NCBI RefSeq assembly: GCF_042432815.1
Contig: NZ_JBHLWM010000004.1
Location: forward strand, 1 to 64,000
DNA length: 64,000 nt
Source: Rhodopseudomonas telluris
GTDB taxonomy: Bacteria; Pseudomonadota; Alphaproteobacteria; Rhizobiales; Xanthobacteraceae
Direction: 5' to 3'
Shown: positions 1-8,411 of the stretch, one piece after another
Layout of the letters: each line of letters begins with the position of its first letter
Numbering within the stretch: position 1 is the stretch's first letter
Position numbers and translations under genes: made by a program
Notes under the pieces: generated by a model
What the model was told of the DNA's origin: nothing
What the model saw: only the letters and a program-made list of their open reading frames with translations
The model's database searches: none

Positions 1-60
1 GGCGGGAAAAGTGTCGGTGATGTCTCCGAACAGGCGTCGACTATGTCTCCGGGCTGAACA
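1..60. mobile_element. Possible insertion-sequence end (truncated by window edge)
   Basis: Two imperfect direct copies of a unit containing ATGTCTCCG occur at 20-28 and 43-51, 23 bp apart, each preceded by a GTCG motif and followed by a GAACA or CTGAACA tail. Multiple short direct repeats at an element end are typical of IS21-like elements and some other insertion sequences. No transposase gene is inside the window, so this is an inference from the repeat pattern only. Confidence 0.3.
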
Positions 61-138
61 CTTGTCCCGGCCATCCACGTCTTTCCTGCATTTCCGTCAG
101 CAAGACGTGGATGCCCGGCACAAGGCCGGGCATGACGG
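61..138. repeat. Family A dispersed palindromic repeat, copy 1
   Basis: Two hairpin-like half-elements face each other. The left half carries CCCGGCCATCCACGT, and the right half carries ACGTGGATGCCCGG followed by GGCCGGGCATGACGG. The same architecture recurs at five other intergenic positions in the window. It lies upstream of the flavin monooxygenase gene, and no coding function is apparent. Confidence 0.85.
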
Positions 139-280
139 GTGGAGAGGCGGTGCTCCCTCTCCTGGCCGAGTGCACGTCGAACACCTCGGGTGACGCTCGA
201 CAAATTGCGTTAAGTTCCGGCAGCCGACTCAATCACCAAGAATTGCCGCGGGCACCACCCCGGCGGCGACCGGAGGATGC

Positions 281-2200
281 ATGCAGTTTCATCTCGACGG
301 CTTTGTGCCGGGCGATCCGTCGATCGCCGATGCGGCGGAGCGTGCACCCCGCCCCGGCGCCGATGGAAGCGTGCCGGCCGAGGTCGATGTGCTGATCGTC
401 GGCTGCGGCCCGGCGGGACTGACGCTGGCGGCGCAGCTCGCGCAATTTCCCGACATCACCACCTGCATCGTCGAGCAGAAGACAGGGCCGCTGCAGTTCG
501 GCCAGGCCGACGGCATCGCCTGCCGCACCGTCGAGATGTTCGAGGCGTTCGGCTTCAGCGAGCGCGTGCTCAAGGAAGCGTGCTGGATCAACGAGACGAC
601 GTTCTGGAAGCCCGACGACGCGCAGCCGGCGCACATCGCGCGCAGCGGCTGGGTGCAGGACGTCGAGGACGGGCTGTCGGAATTCCCGCACGTCGTGCTC
701 AACCAGGCGCGGGTGCACGATTTCTACCTCGACGTGATGCGCCGCTCCGCCGCCAAGCTTGAGCCGTACTACGCGCGTCGCATGGTCGCGTTGCAGCCGC
801 CGGAGGACGGCCATGATCCGGCGCAGCGGGTGACGGTGACGCTGGAGCGGCAAGACGCGATGCATCAGGGCATCACCGAGACGATCCGCGCCCGCATCGT
901 GGTTGGCTGCGACGGCGCGCGCAGCGCCGTGCGCGGCGCGATCGGCCGCCAGCTTCGCGGCGATTCCGCCAATCACGCCTGGGGCGTGATGGACGTGCTC
1001 GCCGTCACCGACTTTCCCGACATCCGCTGCAAGGCGCTGATCCAATCGGCCGAGCACGGCAGCCTGCTGATCATCCCGCGCGAGGGCGGCTATCTGGTGC
1101 GGCTCTATGTCGAGCTGACCCGGCTCGACGCCGCCGAGCGCGTCGCCAACCGCAAGCTCGGCCTCGACGACCTCGTCGCCAAGGCGCAACGCATTCTGCA
1201 TCCCTATCGGCTGGACGTGAAGGAAGTGCCGTGGTGGTCGATCTACGAAATAGGCCAGCGGCTCACCGACAAGTTCGACGACGTGGCGGAGGACCAGATC
1301 GCCACCCGGCTGCCGCGCGTCTTCATCGCTGGCGACGCCTGCCACACGCATAGTCCGAAGGCCGGCCAGGGCATGAACGTCTCGATGCAGGACGCCTTCA
1401 ACCTCGGCTGGAAGCTCGCCGCGGTGCTGCGCGGCCGCGCCACGCCGGCGCTGCTGCACAGCTACTCGGCCGAGCGCCGCGCCGTCGCCAAGGAGCTGAT
1501 CGATTTCGATCGCGAATGGGCGGCCCTGCTGGCCTCGGCCAAACACGACGGCGCCAGGGCCGATCCGGCCGAGACCCAGCGCTACTTTGTGCAACACGGC
1601 CGCTACACCGCCGGCACCGCCACCCACTACGCGCCGTCACTCCTCACTGGCCGCGACGCGTATCAGCACCTCGCCACGGGCCTCAAGGTCGGCACCCGGT
1701 TTCACTCGGCGCCGGTGATCCGGCTTGCCGACGCCAAGCCGCTGCAGCTCGGCCACGTCGCCCGCGCCGACGGCCGGTTCAGGCTCTACATCTTCGCCAA
1801 CGCGGACGACCCTGGCGATCCCGGCTCCGCGATCCATCGTTTGTGCGGATGGCTCGCCGACGACGATGCCTCGCCGCTGCGCAAGTATCGGCGGGCTGGC
1901 GACGACATCGATGCGACGATCGACGTGCGCGCGGTGTTTCAGCAACATCATCGCGATCTGTCGATCGGCGCGATGCCGGCGCTGCTGCTCCCCGCCAAGG
2001 GCAGGCTCGACCTGACTGACTACGAGAAGATGTTCTGCCCGGATCTGAAGACCGGCCCGGACATCTTCACGCTGCGCGGCATCGACCGGACCGCGGGCTG
2101 CATCGTGGTGGTGCGGCCGGACCAGTACATTGCGCAGGTGCTGCCGCTGAGCGCCACCGCAGAGCTCGCGGCGTATTTTGACGGTTTCCTGGTGAGCTAA
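281..2200 (+). CDS. FAD-dependent aromatic monooxygenase (phenol 2-monooxygenase / 3-hydroxybenzoate 4-monooxygenase type)
   Basis: This 639-residue protein has the layout of two-domain flavin hydroxylases such as PheA and MobA, which add one oxygen to a phenolic ring using NAD(P)H and O2. The FAD-binding Rossmann motif GCGPAG is at residues 41-46. A VVGCDGARSAVR segment lies near 205-216, and the second FAD motif, FIAGDACHTHSPKAGQGMN, is near 347-365. The C-terminal part from about 440 on resembles the thioredoxin-like dimerisation domain of this family. The ATG is preceded by GGAGG at 272-276. The length matches the family. No ring-cleavage or other aromatic-degradation gene adjoins it, so the substrate cannot be named. 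It stands alone between a repeat and the antiporter operon. Confidence 0.85.
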   Translation: MQFHLDGFVPGDPSIADAAERAPRPGADGSVPAEVDVLIVGCGPAGLTLAAQLAQFPDITTCIVEQKTGPLQFGQADGIACRTVEMFEAFGFSERVLKEACWINETTFWKPDDAQPAHIARSGWVQDVEDGLSEFPHVVLNQARVHDFYLDVMRRSAAKLEPYYARRMVALQPPEDGHDPAQRVTVTLERQDAMHQGITETIRARIVVGCDGARSAVRGAIGRQLRGDSANHAWGVMDVLAVTDFPDIRCKALIQSAEHGSLLIIPREGGYLVRLYVELTRLDAAERVANRKLGLDDLVAKAQRILHPYRLDVKEVPWWSIYEIGQRLTDKFDDVAEDQIATRLPRVFIAGDACHTHSPKAGQGMNVSMQDAFNLGWKLAAVLRGRATPALLHSYSAERRAVAKELIDFDREWAALLASAKHDGARADPAETQRYFVQHGRYTAGTATHYAPSLLTGRDAYQHLATGLKVGTRFHSAPVIRLADAKPLQLGHVARADGRFRLYIFANADDPGDPGSAIHRLCGWLADDDASPLRKYRRAGDDIDATIDVRAVFQQHHRDLSIGAMPALLLPAKGRLDLTDYEKMFCPDLKTGPDIFTLRGIDRTAGCIVVVRPDQYIAQVLPLSATAELAAYFDGFLVS

Positions 2201-2455
2201 CGCCAGCTGCGCAGACCCGCATTCGGTACGCAGCCGCGCCGATATGCCGCCTTGTACGAGCTTGGGCAGCGGGCGAAAATGTTGACATCCGGCTTGGCGC
2301 GCGTTGGTCGTCTCGCGTCCCTTTCCTCGCCGGATCCGCCGCTGCGAGGCCTTGCCCTTGCATCGCCGATGCAATCCTGCAAACGCTATCGTCTGTCGGC
2401 CGAACATCACGCTCGGCGATTGTCGCTTTCTGCACACGTTGCACTCAGGGAGTCG
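2201..2455 (+). promoter_or_regulatory. Leader/promoter region of the mrp operon
   Basis: This 255-bp gap precedes mrpA. A TTGACA hexamer is at 2282-2287, but no good -10 hexamer stands at 16-18 bp from it. Upstream in-frame ATG codons exist from 2252, but the peptide they would add is not hydrophobic and does not look like an MrpA N-terminus, so the gap is treated as untranslated. No riboswitch was recognised. Confidence 0.4.
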
Positions 2456-5308
2456 ATGCAGCTCGCTCTGATCGTTCTGATGCCGCTGCTCGGCGCCGTG
2501 CTGCCCGTGGTCGCGATCCGGGCCGGCCGCAATGCCTGCGCGCTGACGACGGGCGGAATCAACCTTGCGGCGCTGCTGCTGTTGTTGGCGCAGGCGCCCG
2601 CAGTGATCGCCGGCCAAACTGTGCGCTACAGCACCGAATGGGTGCCGACGCTCGGGCTGTCGTTCGGCTTCTTTCTCGACGGGCTCGGGCTGTTCTTCGC
2701 CGCGCTGATCCTCGGCATCGGCCTTCTGATCATCATCTACGCGCGGTTCTATCTGCATCGCGACGATCCGATGGGGCGGTTCTTTGCGTTCCTGCTGCTG
2801 TTTCAGGGCGCGATGCTCGGCATCGTGCTCAGCGACAACATCCTGCTGCTGGTGGTGTTCTGGGAGCTGACCAGCCTCAGTTCGTTCCTGCTGATCGGCT
2901 ATTGGAGTCATCTGCCGGAGGGGCGCCAGGGCGCCCGGATGGCGCTGGTGGTCACCGGCGGCGGCGGGCTGCTGCTGATCGCCGGGATGCTGCTGCTCGG
3001 TCAAGCGGCGGGCTCCTACGAACTCACCGAGATCCTGCAGCGTGGCGACGCGATCAAGGCATCGCCGCTGTATCTGCCGATCCTGCTGCTGGTGCTCGGC
3101 GCGGCCTTCACTAAGTCGGCGCAGTTTCCATTCCACTTCTGGCTGCCGCACGCGATGGCGGCGCCGACGCCGGTGTCGGCCTATCTGCACTCCGCCACCA
3201 TGGTCAAAGCCGGCATCTTCCTGCTGGCGCGGCTGTGGCCAGTGTTGTCCGGCACCGAAGCTTGGTTCGCGATCGTCGCCACCACCGGCCTCGTCACCAT
3301 GCTGATCGGCGCCTGGATCGCGCTGTTCAAGGACGATCTCAAGGGCATCCTGGCGCATTCCACCGTCAGCCATCTCGGGCTGATGACGATGCTGCTCGGC
3401 TTCGGCACGCGCTTCGCCGTGATCGCCTGCATGTTTCACATCCTCAACCACGCCACCTTCAAGGCCGCGTTGTTCATGAGCGCCGGCATCGTCGATCACG
3501 AGACCGGCACGCGCAGCCTGCGCCGGCTCGGCGGGCTGGCGCGGCTGATGCCGATCAGCGCGGCGCTGGCGCTGATCGCCGCCGCCTCGATGGCCGGCGT
3601 GCCGCTGCTCAACGGCTTTCTCTCCAAGGAGATGATGCTGGAAGCCGCCACCGATACCAGCGTGTTCGGCAGCGTCTGGATCGTGCCGGCGGCGGCGACG
3701 CTCGGCGCGCTGCTGTCGGTCGCGTACGCCGCGCGGTTCGCGTTCGGGACTTACTTGGGCCGCCCGCGCGCGGAATTGGACCACCATCCGCACGATCCGC
3801 CGTTCGGGATGTGGGCACCGGTCGCCGTGCTGGTGATCCTGGTGGTGGCGATCGGCGTCGCGCCGCAAGTCCTCGCGGGCGACATTGTCGAACGCACCGC
3901 ACAGGCGGTGGTCGGCGCCGCAGCGCTCGACTTTCATCCGCTGGCGATCTGGCACGGCCTGACCTGGCCGCTGCTGATGAGCGCGATCGCACTGGCCGGC
4001 GGCCTCACGCTTCTGCTGGTTCATACGCCGCTCGAGACGTTGCGCGGCGCGCTGCCGCGCCCCGACGCCAAGGCGATGTTCGATGCCGTGATCGCCACGG
4101 TGGTGCGCGCATCGCGCTGGGCGATCCGCCGGCTGCATACCGACTCGCTGTCGCGCTATCTGGCGGTGATTGCCGCGACCATCCTGATCGTCGGCGCCGC
4201 GGGCTTCCTCGGCGGCCGTTATGAATCCGGCACGCGGGCGATGCTGCCGGTCAATCTGCCGGCGCTGGTCGGCTGGCTGCTGCTGGTTGCCGCCAGCATC
4301 GCCGTGATGGCGTTCCATGTGCACCGCCTGCTGGTGCTGATCCTCAGCAGCGTCGCCGGGCTGATCGTGTCGCTCACCTTCATGCAGTTCTCGGCGCCGG
4401 ATCTGGCGCTGACGCAGATCTCGGTCGAAGTCGTCACCGTGATTCTGCTGCTGCTGGCGCTCAATCTGCTGCCGAAGCTGACGCCGACCGAGCCGCTGTC
4501 GCACCGGCTGCGGAGCGGCCTGATCGCCGGCGTCGGCGGCATCGCAGCGGCGGCGCTGGCTTATGCGGTGATGACGCGCGACGGCAGCTCGATCTCGGCC
4601 TATCACTTGGCGCAATCCAAGCCCGGCGGCGGCGGCACCAATGTGGTCAACGTCATCCTCGTCGATTTCCGCGGCTTCGACACGTTCGGCGAGATCATCG
4701 TGCTGTGCATCGCCGCGCTGGTGATCTACGCGCTGCTCGCCAGCGCGCTGGAAGGCGCCGCGGCGCGCCGGCTCGACGCCATGCGCCAGCGCAACGATTC
4801 GGCCGATGCGCATCCGCTGCCGCTGGTGGTCGCCGCGCGCGTGCTGCTGCCGCTGGCGATCACGGTCGGCGCCTACATTTTTTTCCGCGGCCACAATCAG
4901 CCGGGCGGCGGCTTCATCGCCGGCCTGATCGTGGCCATCGCCATCATCATGCAGTTCATGGCCAGCGGCTACGCCTGGAGCGCCGAGCAGCGGCGGATCG
5001 ACGGCCATCGCCTGATCGGCGCCGGCGTGCTGATCGCCGCCGCCACCGGGTTCGGCGCCTTCGCGTTCGGGCGGCCGTTCCTCACCAGTTCGTTCGGCTA
5101 TTTCCATTTGCCGCTGATCGGCGAGATCGAACTCGCCACCGCGATGCTGTTCGACACCGGCGTGTTCCTCACCGTGGTCGGCACCGTGGTGCTGTCGCTG
5201 TCGCAGATCTCGCGCGTCGAGCGCCGCGCCAAGCGCGGGCCGGCGCCGGTCGGCCCCTCCGACATCACGGTGACGCGCGGCGCCGCGTCGCCCGCACAGG
5301 AGGGCTGA
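2456..5308 (+). CDS. mrpA: Mrp/Pha monovalent cation/H+ antiporter, fused subunits A and B
   Basis: This 950-residue polytopic membrane protein is the large subunit of the CPA3 antiporter, which exchanges Na+ or K+ for H+ and is homologous to respiratory complex I antiporter subunits. The conserved glutamate segment VVFWELTSLSSFLLIGYW and the lysine segment FTKSAQFPFHFWLPH are present, followed by the YLHSATMVKAGIFLLARL helix. The last ~150 residues, including FFRGHNQPGGGFIAGL, are the MrpB domain, so A and B are fused as in rhizobial phaAB. The start at 2456 gives the expected hydrophobic N-terminus and has an AGGGAG ribosome site just upstream. The stop abuts mrpC directly. Confidence 0.95.
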   Translation: MQLALIVLMPLLGAVLPVVAIRAGRNACALTTGGINLAALLLLLAQAPAVIAGQTVRYSTEWVPTLGLSFGFFLDGLGLFFAALILGIGLLIIIYARFYLHRDDPMGRFFAFLLLFQGAMLGIVLSDNILLLVVFWELTSLSSFLLIGYWSHLPEGRQGARMALVVTGGGGLLLIAGMLLLGQAAGSYELTEILQRGDAIKASPLYLPILLLVLGAAFTKSAQFPFHFWLPHAMAAPTPVSAYLHSATMVKAGIFLLARLWPVLSGTEAWFAIVATTGLVTMLIGAWIALFKDDLKGILAHSTVSHLGLMTMLLGFGTRFAVIACMFHILNHATFKAALFMSAGIVDHETGTRSLRRLGGLARLMPISAALALIAAASMAGVPLLNGFLSKEMMLEAATDTSVFGSVWIVPAAATLGALLSVAYAARFAFGTYLGRPRAELDHHPHDPPFGMWAPVAVLVILVVAIGVAPQVLAGDIVERTAQAVVGAAALDFHPLAIWHGLTWPLLMSAIALAGGLTLLLVHTPLETLRGALPRPDAKAMFDAVIATVVRASRWAIRRLHTDSLSRYLAVIAATILIVGAAGFLGGRYESGTRAMLPVNLPALVGWLLLVAASIAVMAFHVHRLLVLILSSVAGLIVSLTFMQFSAPDLALTQISVEVVTVILLLLALNLLPKLTPTEPLSHRLRSGLIAGVGGIAAAALAYAVMTRDGSSISAYHLAQSKPGGGGTNVVNVILVDFRGFDTFGEIIVLCIAALVIYALLASALEGAAARRLDAMRQRNDSADAHPLPLVVAARVLLPLAITVGAYIFFRGHNQPGGGFIAGLIVAIAIIMQFMASGYAWSAEQRRIDGHRLIGAGVLIAAATGFGAFAFGRPFLTSSFGYFHLPLIGEIELATAMLFDTGVFLTVVGTVVLSLSQISRVERRAKRGPAPVGPSDITVTRGAASPAQEG

Positions 5309-5656
5309 ATGGAAATCCTGGTCGCGAGCGCCATCGGCGTGCTGACGATGGCGGGCCTGTATCTCGTCCTGTGCCGGCACGCCTTCCCGGTGATCATCGG
5401 CACGACGTTCCTGTCCTATGCGGTGAACCTGTTCCTGTTCGCGATGGGACGGCTGGCGATCGACAAGGCGCCGATCATCGGCAAGGGCGCCACCGATTAT
5501 GTCGACCCGCTGCCGCAGGCGCTGGTGCTGACCGCGATCGTGATCTCGTTCGGCATGACCGCGCTGGTGGTGGTGCTGGCGCTGCGCGGCTTCCTCGAAA
5601 GCGGCAGCGAACGCGTCGATTCCGGCGACGAGCGCGAGCACGAGGCGGGCCGATGA
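5309..5656 (+). CDS. mrpC: Mrp/Pha antiporter subunit C (NuoK-like)
   Basis: This small 115-residue membrane protein has three predicted helices and matches MrpC/NuoK, a core subunit of the Mrp complex. The segment VDPLPQALVLTAIVISFG, with the PQALVLTAIVI core, is characteristic of the family. The gene begins at the base after the mrpA stop, and its own stop overlaps the mrpD start as ATGA, implying translational coupling. The acidic C-terminal tail is hydrophilic and probably cytoplasmic. Confidence 0.93.
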   Translation: MEILVASAIGVLTMAGLYLVLCRHAFPVIIGTTFLSYAVNLFLFAMGRLAIDKAPIIGKGATDYVDPLPQALVLTAIVISFGMTALVVVLALRGFLESGSERVDSGDEREHEAGR

Positions 5657-7194
5657 CGCATCTGATCGTCGCCCCGATCGTGCTGCCTGCCGCCGTCGCG
5701 GCGTTCCTGGTGCTGGCGCTGCGCCACGATCTGATCGCCCAGCGCATCGTTTCCGGCGTGGCGACGCTGGCGCTGCTGGCGCTCGCGATCGCATTGTACG
5801 CGACGGTATCGGACGGCGCGCCGCAGCCTTATCTGCTCGGCAATTGGCGCGCGCCGTTCGGCATTGTGCTGGTGCTGGACCGGCTCGCCGCCACCATGCT
5901 GCTGCTCACCGCGGTGCTCGCGACCCTGGTGCTGATCTACGCGATGGCCGGCTGGGACAGAGCCGGCCGGCACTTCCATCCGCTGTTTCAGTTTCAGCTG
6001 ATGGGCCTGAACGGCGCGTTCCTGACCGGCGATGTGTTCAATCTGTTCGTGTTCTTCGAGGTGATGCTGATCGCCTCCTACGGGCTGATGCTGCACGGCG
6101 GCGGGCCGCGGCGGCTGCGCGCCGGGTTCAACTACGTGGCGATCAATCTGATCGGCTCGACACTGTTCCTGTTCGCGGTCGGCCTGATCTACGCCGTCAC
6201 CGGCACGCTCAACATGGCGGACCTCGCCGGCAAGGTGGCGCAGGTCGCGCCCGCCGACGAGGCGCTGCTGCGGGTCGGCGCGCTGCTGCTGCTGCTGGTG
6301 TTCGCCCTGAAGGCCGCTTTGGTGCCGCTGCAATGGTGGCTGCCCTCGGCCTACGCGGCGGCGGCCGCGCCGGTCGCGGCGCTGTTCATGATGATGACCA
6401 AGGTCGGCGCCTATTCGATCGTCCGGGTCTACACCGTGGTGTTCGGCGCCGATGCCGGAAGCGTCGCCGATATCGCGACGCCCTGGGTGGTGCCGGCGGC
6501 GCTGGCGACGCTGCTGCTCGGCGCGGTCGGCGTGCTGGCAAGCGCGTCGCTGACCGGGCTGGTGTGCTTTGCGATCGTGTGGTCGATGGGCTCGCTGCTG
6601 CTGGCGCTCGGGTTGTTCGATCAGGCCGGCCTGGCCGCGGGCTTGTACTACCTGCTGCATTCGACGCTGAGCGGCGCGGCGCTGTTCCTGCTCGCCGATC
6701 TGGTGATCGCGCAGCGCGGCCGTCCCGGCGACCGTCTGTCACCGGCGCCGCCGATGCCGCACGCCAATCTGCTCGCCGGCCTGTTCTTCGTCGCGGCGAT
6801 CGCCATCACCGGCATGCCGCCGCTGTCGGGCTTCCTCGGCAAGCTGCTGATCCTCGACGCCACCTGGCGCAGCCCGCTGGCGGTGGCGAGCTGGTGCATC
6901 GTGCTCGGCACCAGCCTGATCGTGATCATCGGCTTCGCCCGCGCCGGCAGCACGCTGTTTTGGAAGGTCGCGCCGAAGCCTTCGGAAGAGATGACGGCGC
7001 CGGCGCCACGCATCGCGCTGCAGGCCGGCGTGATTGCGGCGCTGCTCGGCGCCACCGTGCTGCTGGCGCTGTTCGCCGGCCCGGTGACGCGCGATCTCGC
7101 CGCCACCGCACGACAGGCACTCGACGTGTCCGCCTATGTGCGCGCCGTCGATCCGGCGTCGCTCGCCGTGCTGTCGCAGGAGGGCGCGCGATGA
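5653..7194 (+). CDS. mrpD: Mrp/Pha antiporter subunit D
   Basis: This 513-residue polytopic protein is homologous to complex I NuoL/M/N and is the second proton-channel subunit of the Mrp complex. The conserved glutamate lies in VFNLFVFFEVMLIASYG and the conserved lysine in FALKAALVPLQWWLPSAY. A discontinuous-helix region, PPLSGFLGKLLIL, is also present. The ATG overlaps the mrpC stop (ATGA) and the gene's stop overlaps the mrpE start. Its length is normal for MrpD. Confidence 0.95.
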   Translation: MTHLIVAPIVLPAAVAAFLVLALRHDLIAQRIVSGVATLALLALAIALYATVSDGAPQPYLLGNWRAPFGIVLVLDRLAATMLLLTAVLATLVLIYAMAGWDRAGRHFHPLFQFQLMGLNGAFLTGDVFNLFVFFEVMLIASYGLMLHGGGPRRLRAGFNYVAINLIGSTLFLFAVGLIYAVTGTLNMADLAGKVAQVAPADEALLRVGALLLLLVFALKAALVPLQWWLPSAYAAAAAPVAALFMMMTKVGAYSIVRVYTVVFGADAGSVADIATPWVVPAALATLLLGAVGVLASASLTGLVCFAIVWSMGSLLLALGLFDQAGLAAGLYYLLHSTLSGAALFLLADLVIAQRGRPGDRLSPAPPMPHANLLAGLFFVAAIAITGMPPLSGFLGKLLILDATWRSPLAVASWCIVLGTSLIVIIGFARAGSTLFWKVAPKPSEEMTAPAPRIALQAGVIAALLGATVLLALFAGPVTRDLAATARQALDVSAYVRAVDPASLAVLSQEGAR

Positions 7195-7679
7195 CGCGCC
7201 TGCTGCCACATCCGATCCTCACGCTGCTGATCGCGGCGGTCTGGGTGGCGCTGATCAATTCGGTCTCGCTCGGCACCGCGCTGCTCGGCCTGATGCTGGG
7301 CGTCGCCATCCCGCTGTTCACCGGCCCGTATTGGCCGGTGCGCCCGTCGATCAGCCGGCCGCTCAAGATCGTCGAATACATCTCGGTGGTCGGCTGGGAC
7401 ATCGTGGTGTCGAACATCCAGGTCGCCGTCTGGGTGTTGGTCTGGCCGACGGCGCGGCTGCAGACCCGCTACGTCGTGGTGCCGATCGAGCTGACCTCGC
7501 CCGAGGCGATCGCGCTCCTGGCCGGCACCATCACCATGACGCCCGGCACGGTCAGCGCCGATCTGGCCGCCGACGGCAGCGCTATCCTGGTGCATTGCCT
7601 GCACACCACAGATCCCGATGACACCGTGGCGCAGATCAAAACCCGCTACGAACGCCGGCTGAAGGAGATCTTCGGATGA
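7191..7679 (+). CDS. mrpE: Mrp/Pha antiporter subunit E
   Basis: This 162-residue protein has two or three N-terminal membrane helices and a cytoplasmic domain, as in MrpE, an accessory subunit needed for complex assembly. Family features include the IVVSNIQVA helix and ITMTPGTVSADLA in the soluble part. Both ends overlap neighbouring genes by ATGA, so the operon is tightly coupled. Confidence 0.93.
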   Translation: MTRLLPHPILTLLIAAVWVALINSVSLGTALLGLMLGVAIPLFTGPYWPVRPSISRPLKIVEYISVVGWDIVVSNIQVAVWVLVWPTARLQTRYVVVPIELTSPEAIALLAGTITMTPGTVSADLAADGSAILVHCLHTTDPDDTVAQIKTRYERRLKEIFG

Positions 7680-7945
7680 TCGCGACCGCGTGCCTGATCG
7701 CCGTCTGCATCATCGCCGCCGCGGCGCTGATGAACCTGTACCGGCTCGCCAAGGGCCCCGACGTGCTCGACCGCATCCTGTCGCTGGAGACGCTGACGAC
7801 CAACACGATCGGCCTCGTCGTAGTCATCGGCATCTGGTACGGCACCAGCCTGTATTTCGAGATCGCGCTGCTGTTCGTCGCGGTCGGCTTTCTGTCCACC
7901 GTCGCGTTCTGCAAATATTTGCTGCGCGGCAACGTGATCGAGTAA
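7676..7945 (+). CDS. mrpF: Mrp/Pha antiporter subunit F
   Basis: This 89-residue protein has three membrane helices. The segment YRLAKGPDVLDRILSLETL is typical of MrpF, where the conserved aspartate lies in the GPDVLDR turn. The gene starts within the mrpE stop (ATGA), and five bases separate its stop from mrpG. Confidence 0.92.
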   Translation: MIATACLIAVCIIAAAALMNLYRLAKGPDVLDRILSLETLTTNTIGLVVVIGIWYGTSLYFEIALLFVAVGFLSTVAFCKYLLRGNVIE

Positions 7946-7950
7946 GCGCG

Positions 7951-8346
7951 ATGGCGTGGCTCAGCGAACTCCTGGTGTCGGCGCTGATCCTGATCGGCGC
8001 GCTGTTTCTGTTCGTCGGCTCGTTCGGGCTGGTGAAGCTGCCCGACATCATGCAGCGGCTGCACGCGCCGACCAAATCCACCACGCTCGGCATCGGTGCG
8101 CTGCTGATCGCCTCGCTGCTGTATTTCGCGCTGATCCGCGGCGACGTATCGCTGCACGAATTGCTGATCACGCTGTTCCTGTTCCTGACCGCGCCGATCA
8201 CCGCCCACATGATCTCGAAGTCGCACATCCTGCGCAACAACGCCCTGCAGCAGCATTTGCCAAAGCCGCCCGGTGAGCGCGGTTGGGCCACGCTGGATGC
8301 CCCTGCGCGGCGCGAAGCGCAGCGCCATCAGGTGCCGAAGCCTTAG
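7951..8346 (+). CDS. mrpG: Mrp/Pha antiporter subunit G
   Basis: This 131-residue protein has three membrane helices and the MrpG signature LVKLPDIMQRLHAPTKSTTLG, a loop conserved in the family. It is the last gene of the operon, giving the order A/B-C-D-E-F-G of the Sinorhizobium pha cluster. The C-terminal 25 residues are a polar extension beyond the conserved core. The convergent MocR regulator gene ends 65 bp downstream. Confidence 0.93.
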   Translation: MAWLSELLVSALILIGALFLFVGSFGLVKLPDIMQRLHAPTKSTTLGIGALLIASLLYFALIRGDVSLHELLITLFLFLTAPITAHMISKSHILRNNALQQHLPKPPGERGWATLDAPARREAQRHQVPKP

Positions 8347-8411
8347 GGCAAACGTTGCGCGCTTCGGCGGGAAGGATCGGCGAGCCGCCAGCGCGTGGTG
8401 GGCCGTGGAGG

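Noticed and set aside
2282..2287. TTGACA as a -35 box for the mrp operon
   Set aside because: No -10-like hexamer occurs at an acceptable distance.
1637..5794. A 1385-codon open frame on the minus strand across the monooxygenase and mrpA genes
   Set aside because: Its residues are dominated by R, H, Q and A in a low-complexity pattern typical of antisense frames in high-GC DNA, and the plus strand encodes unmistakable families here.
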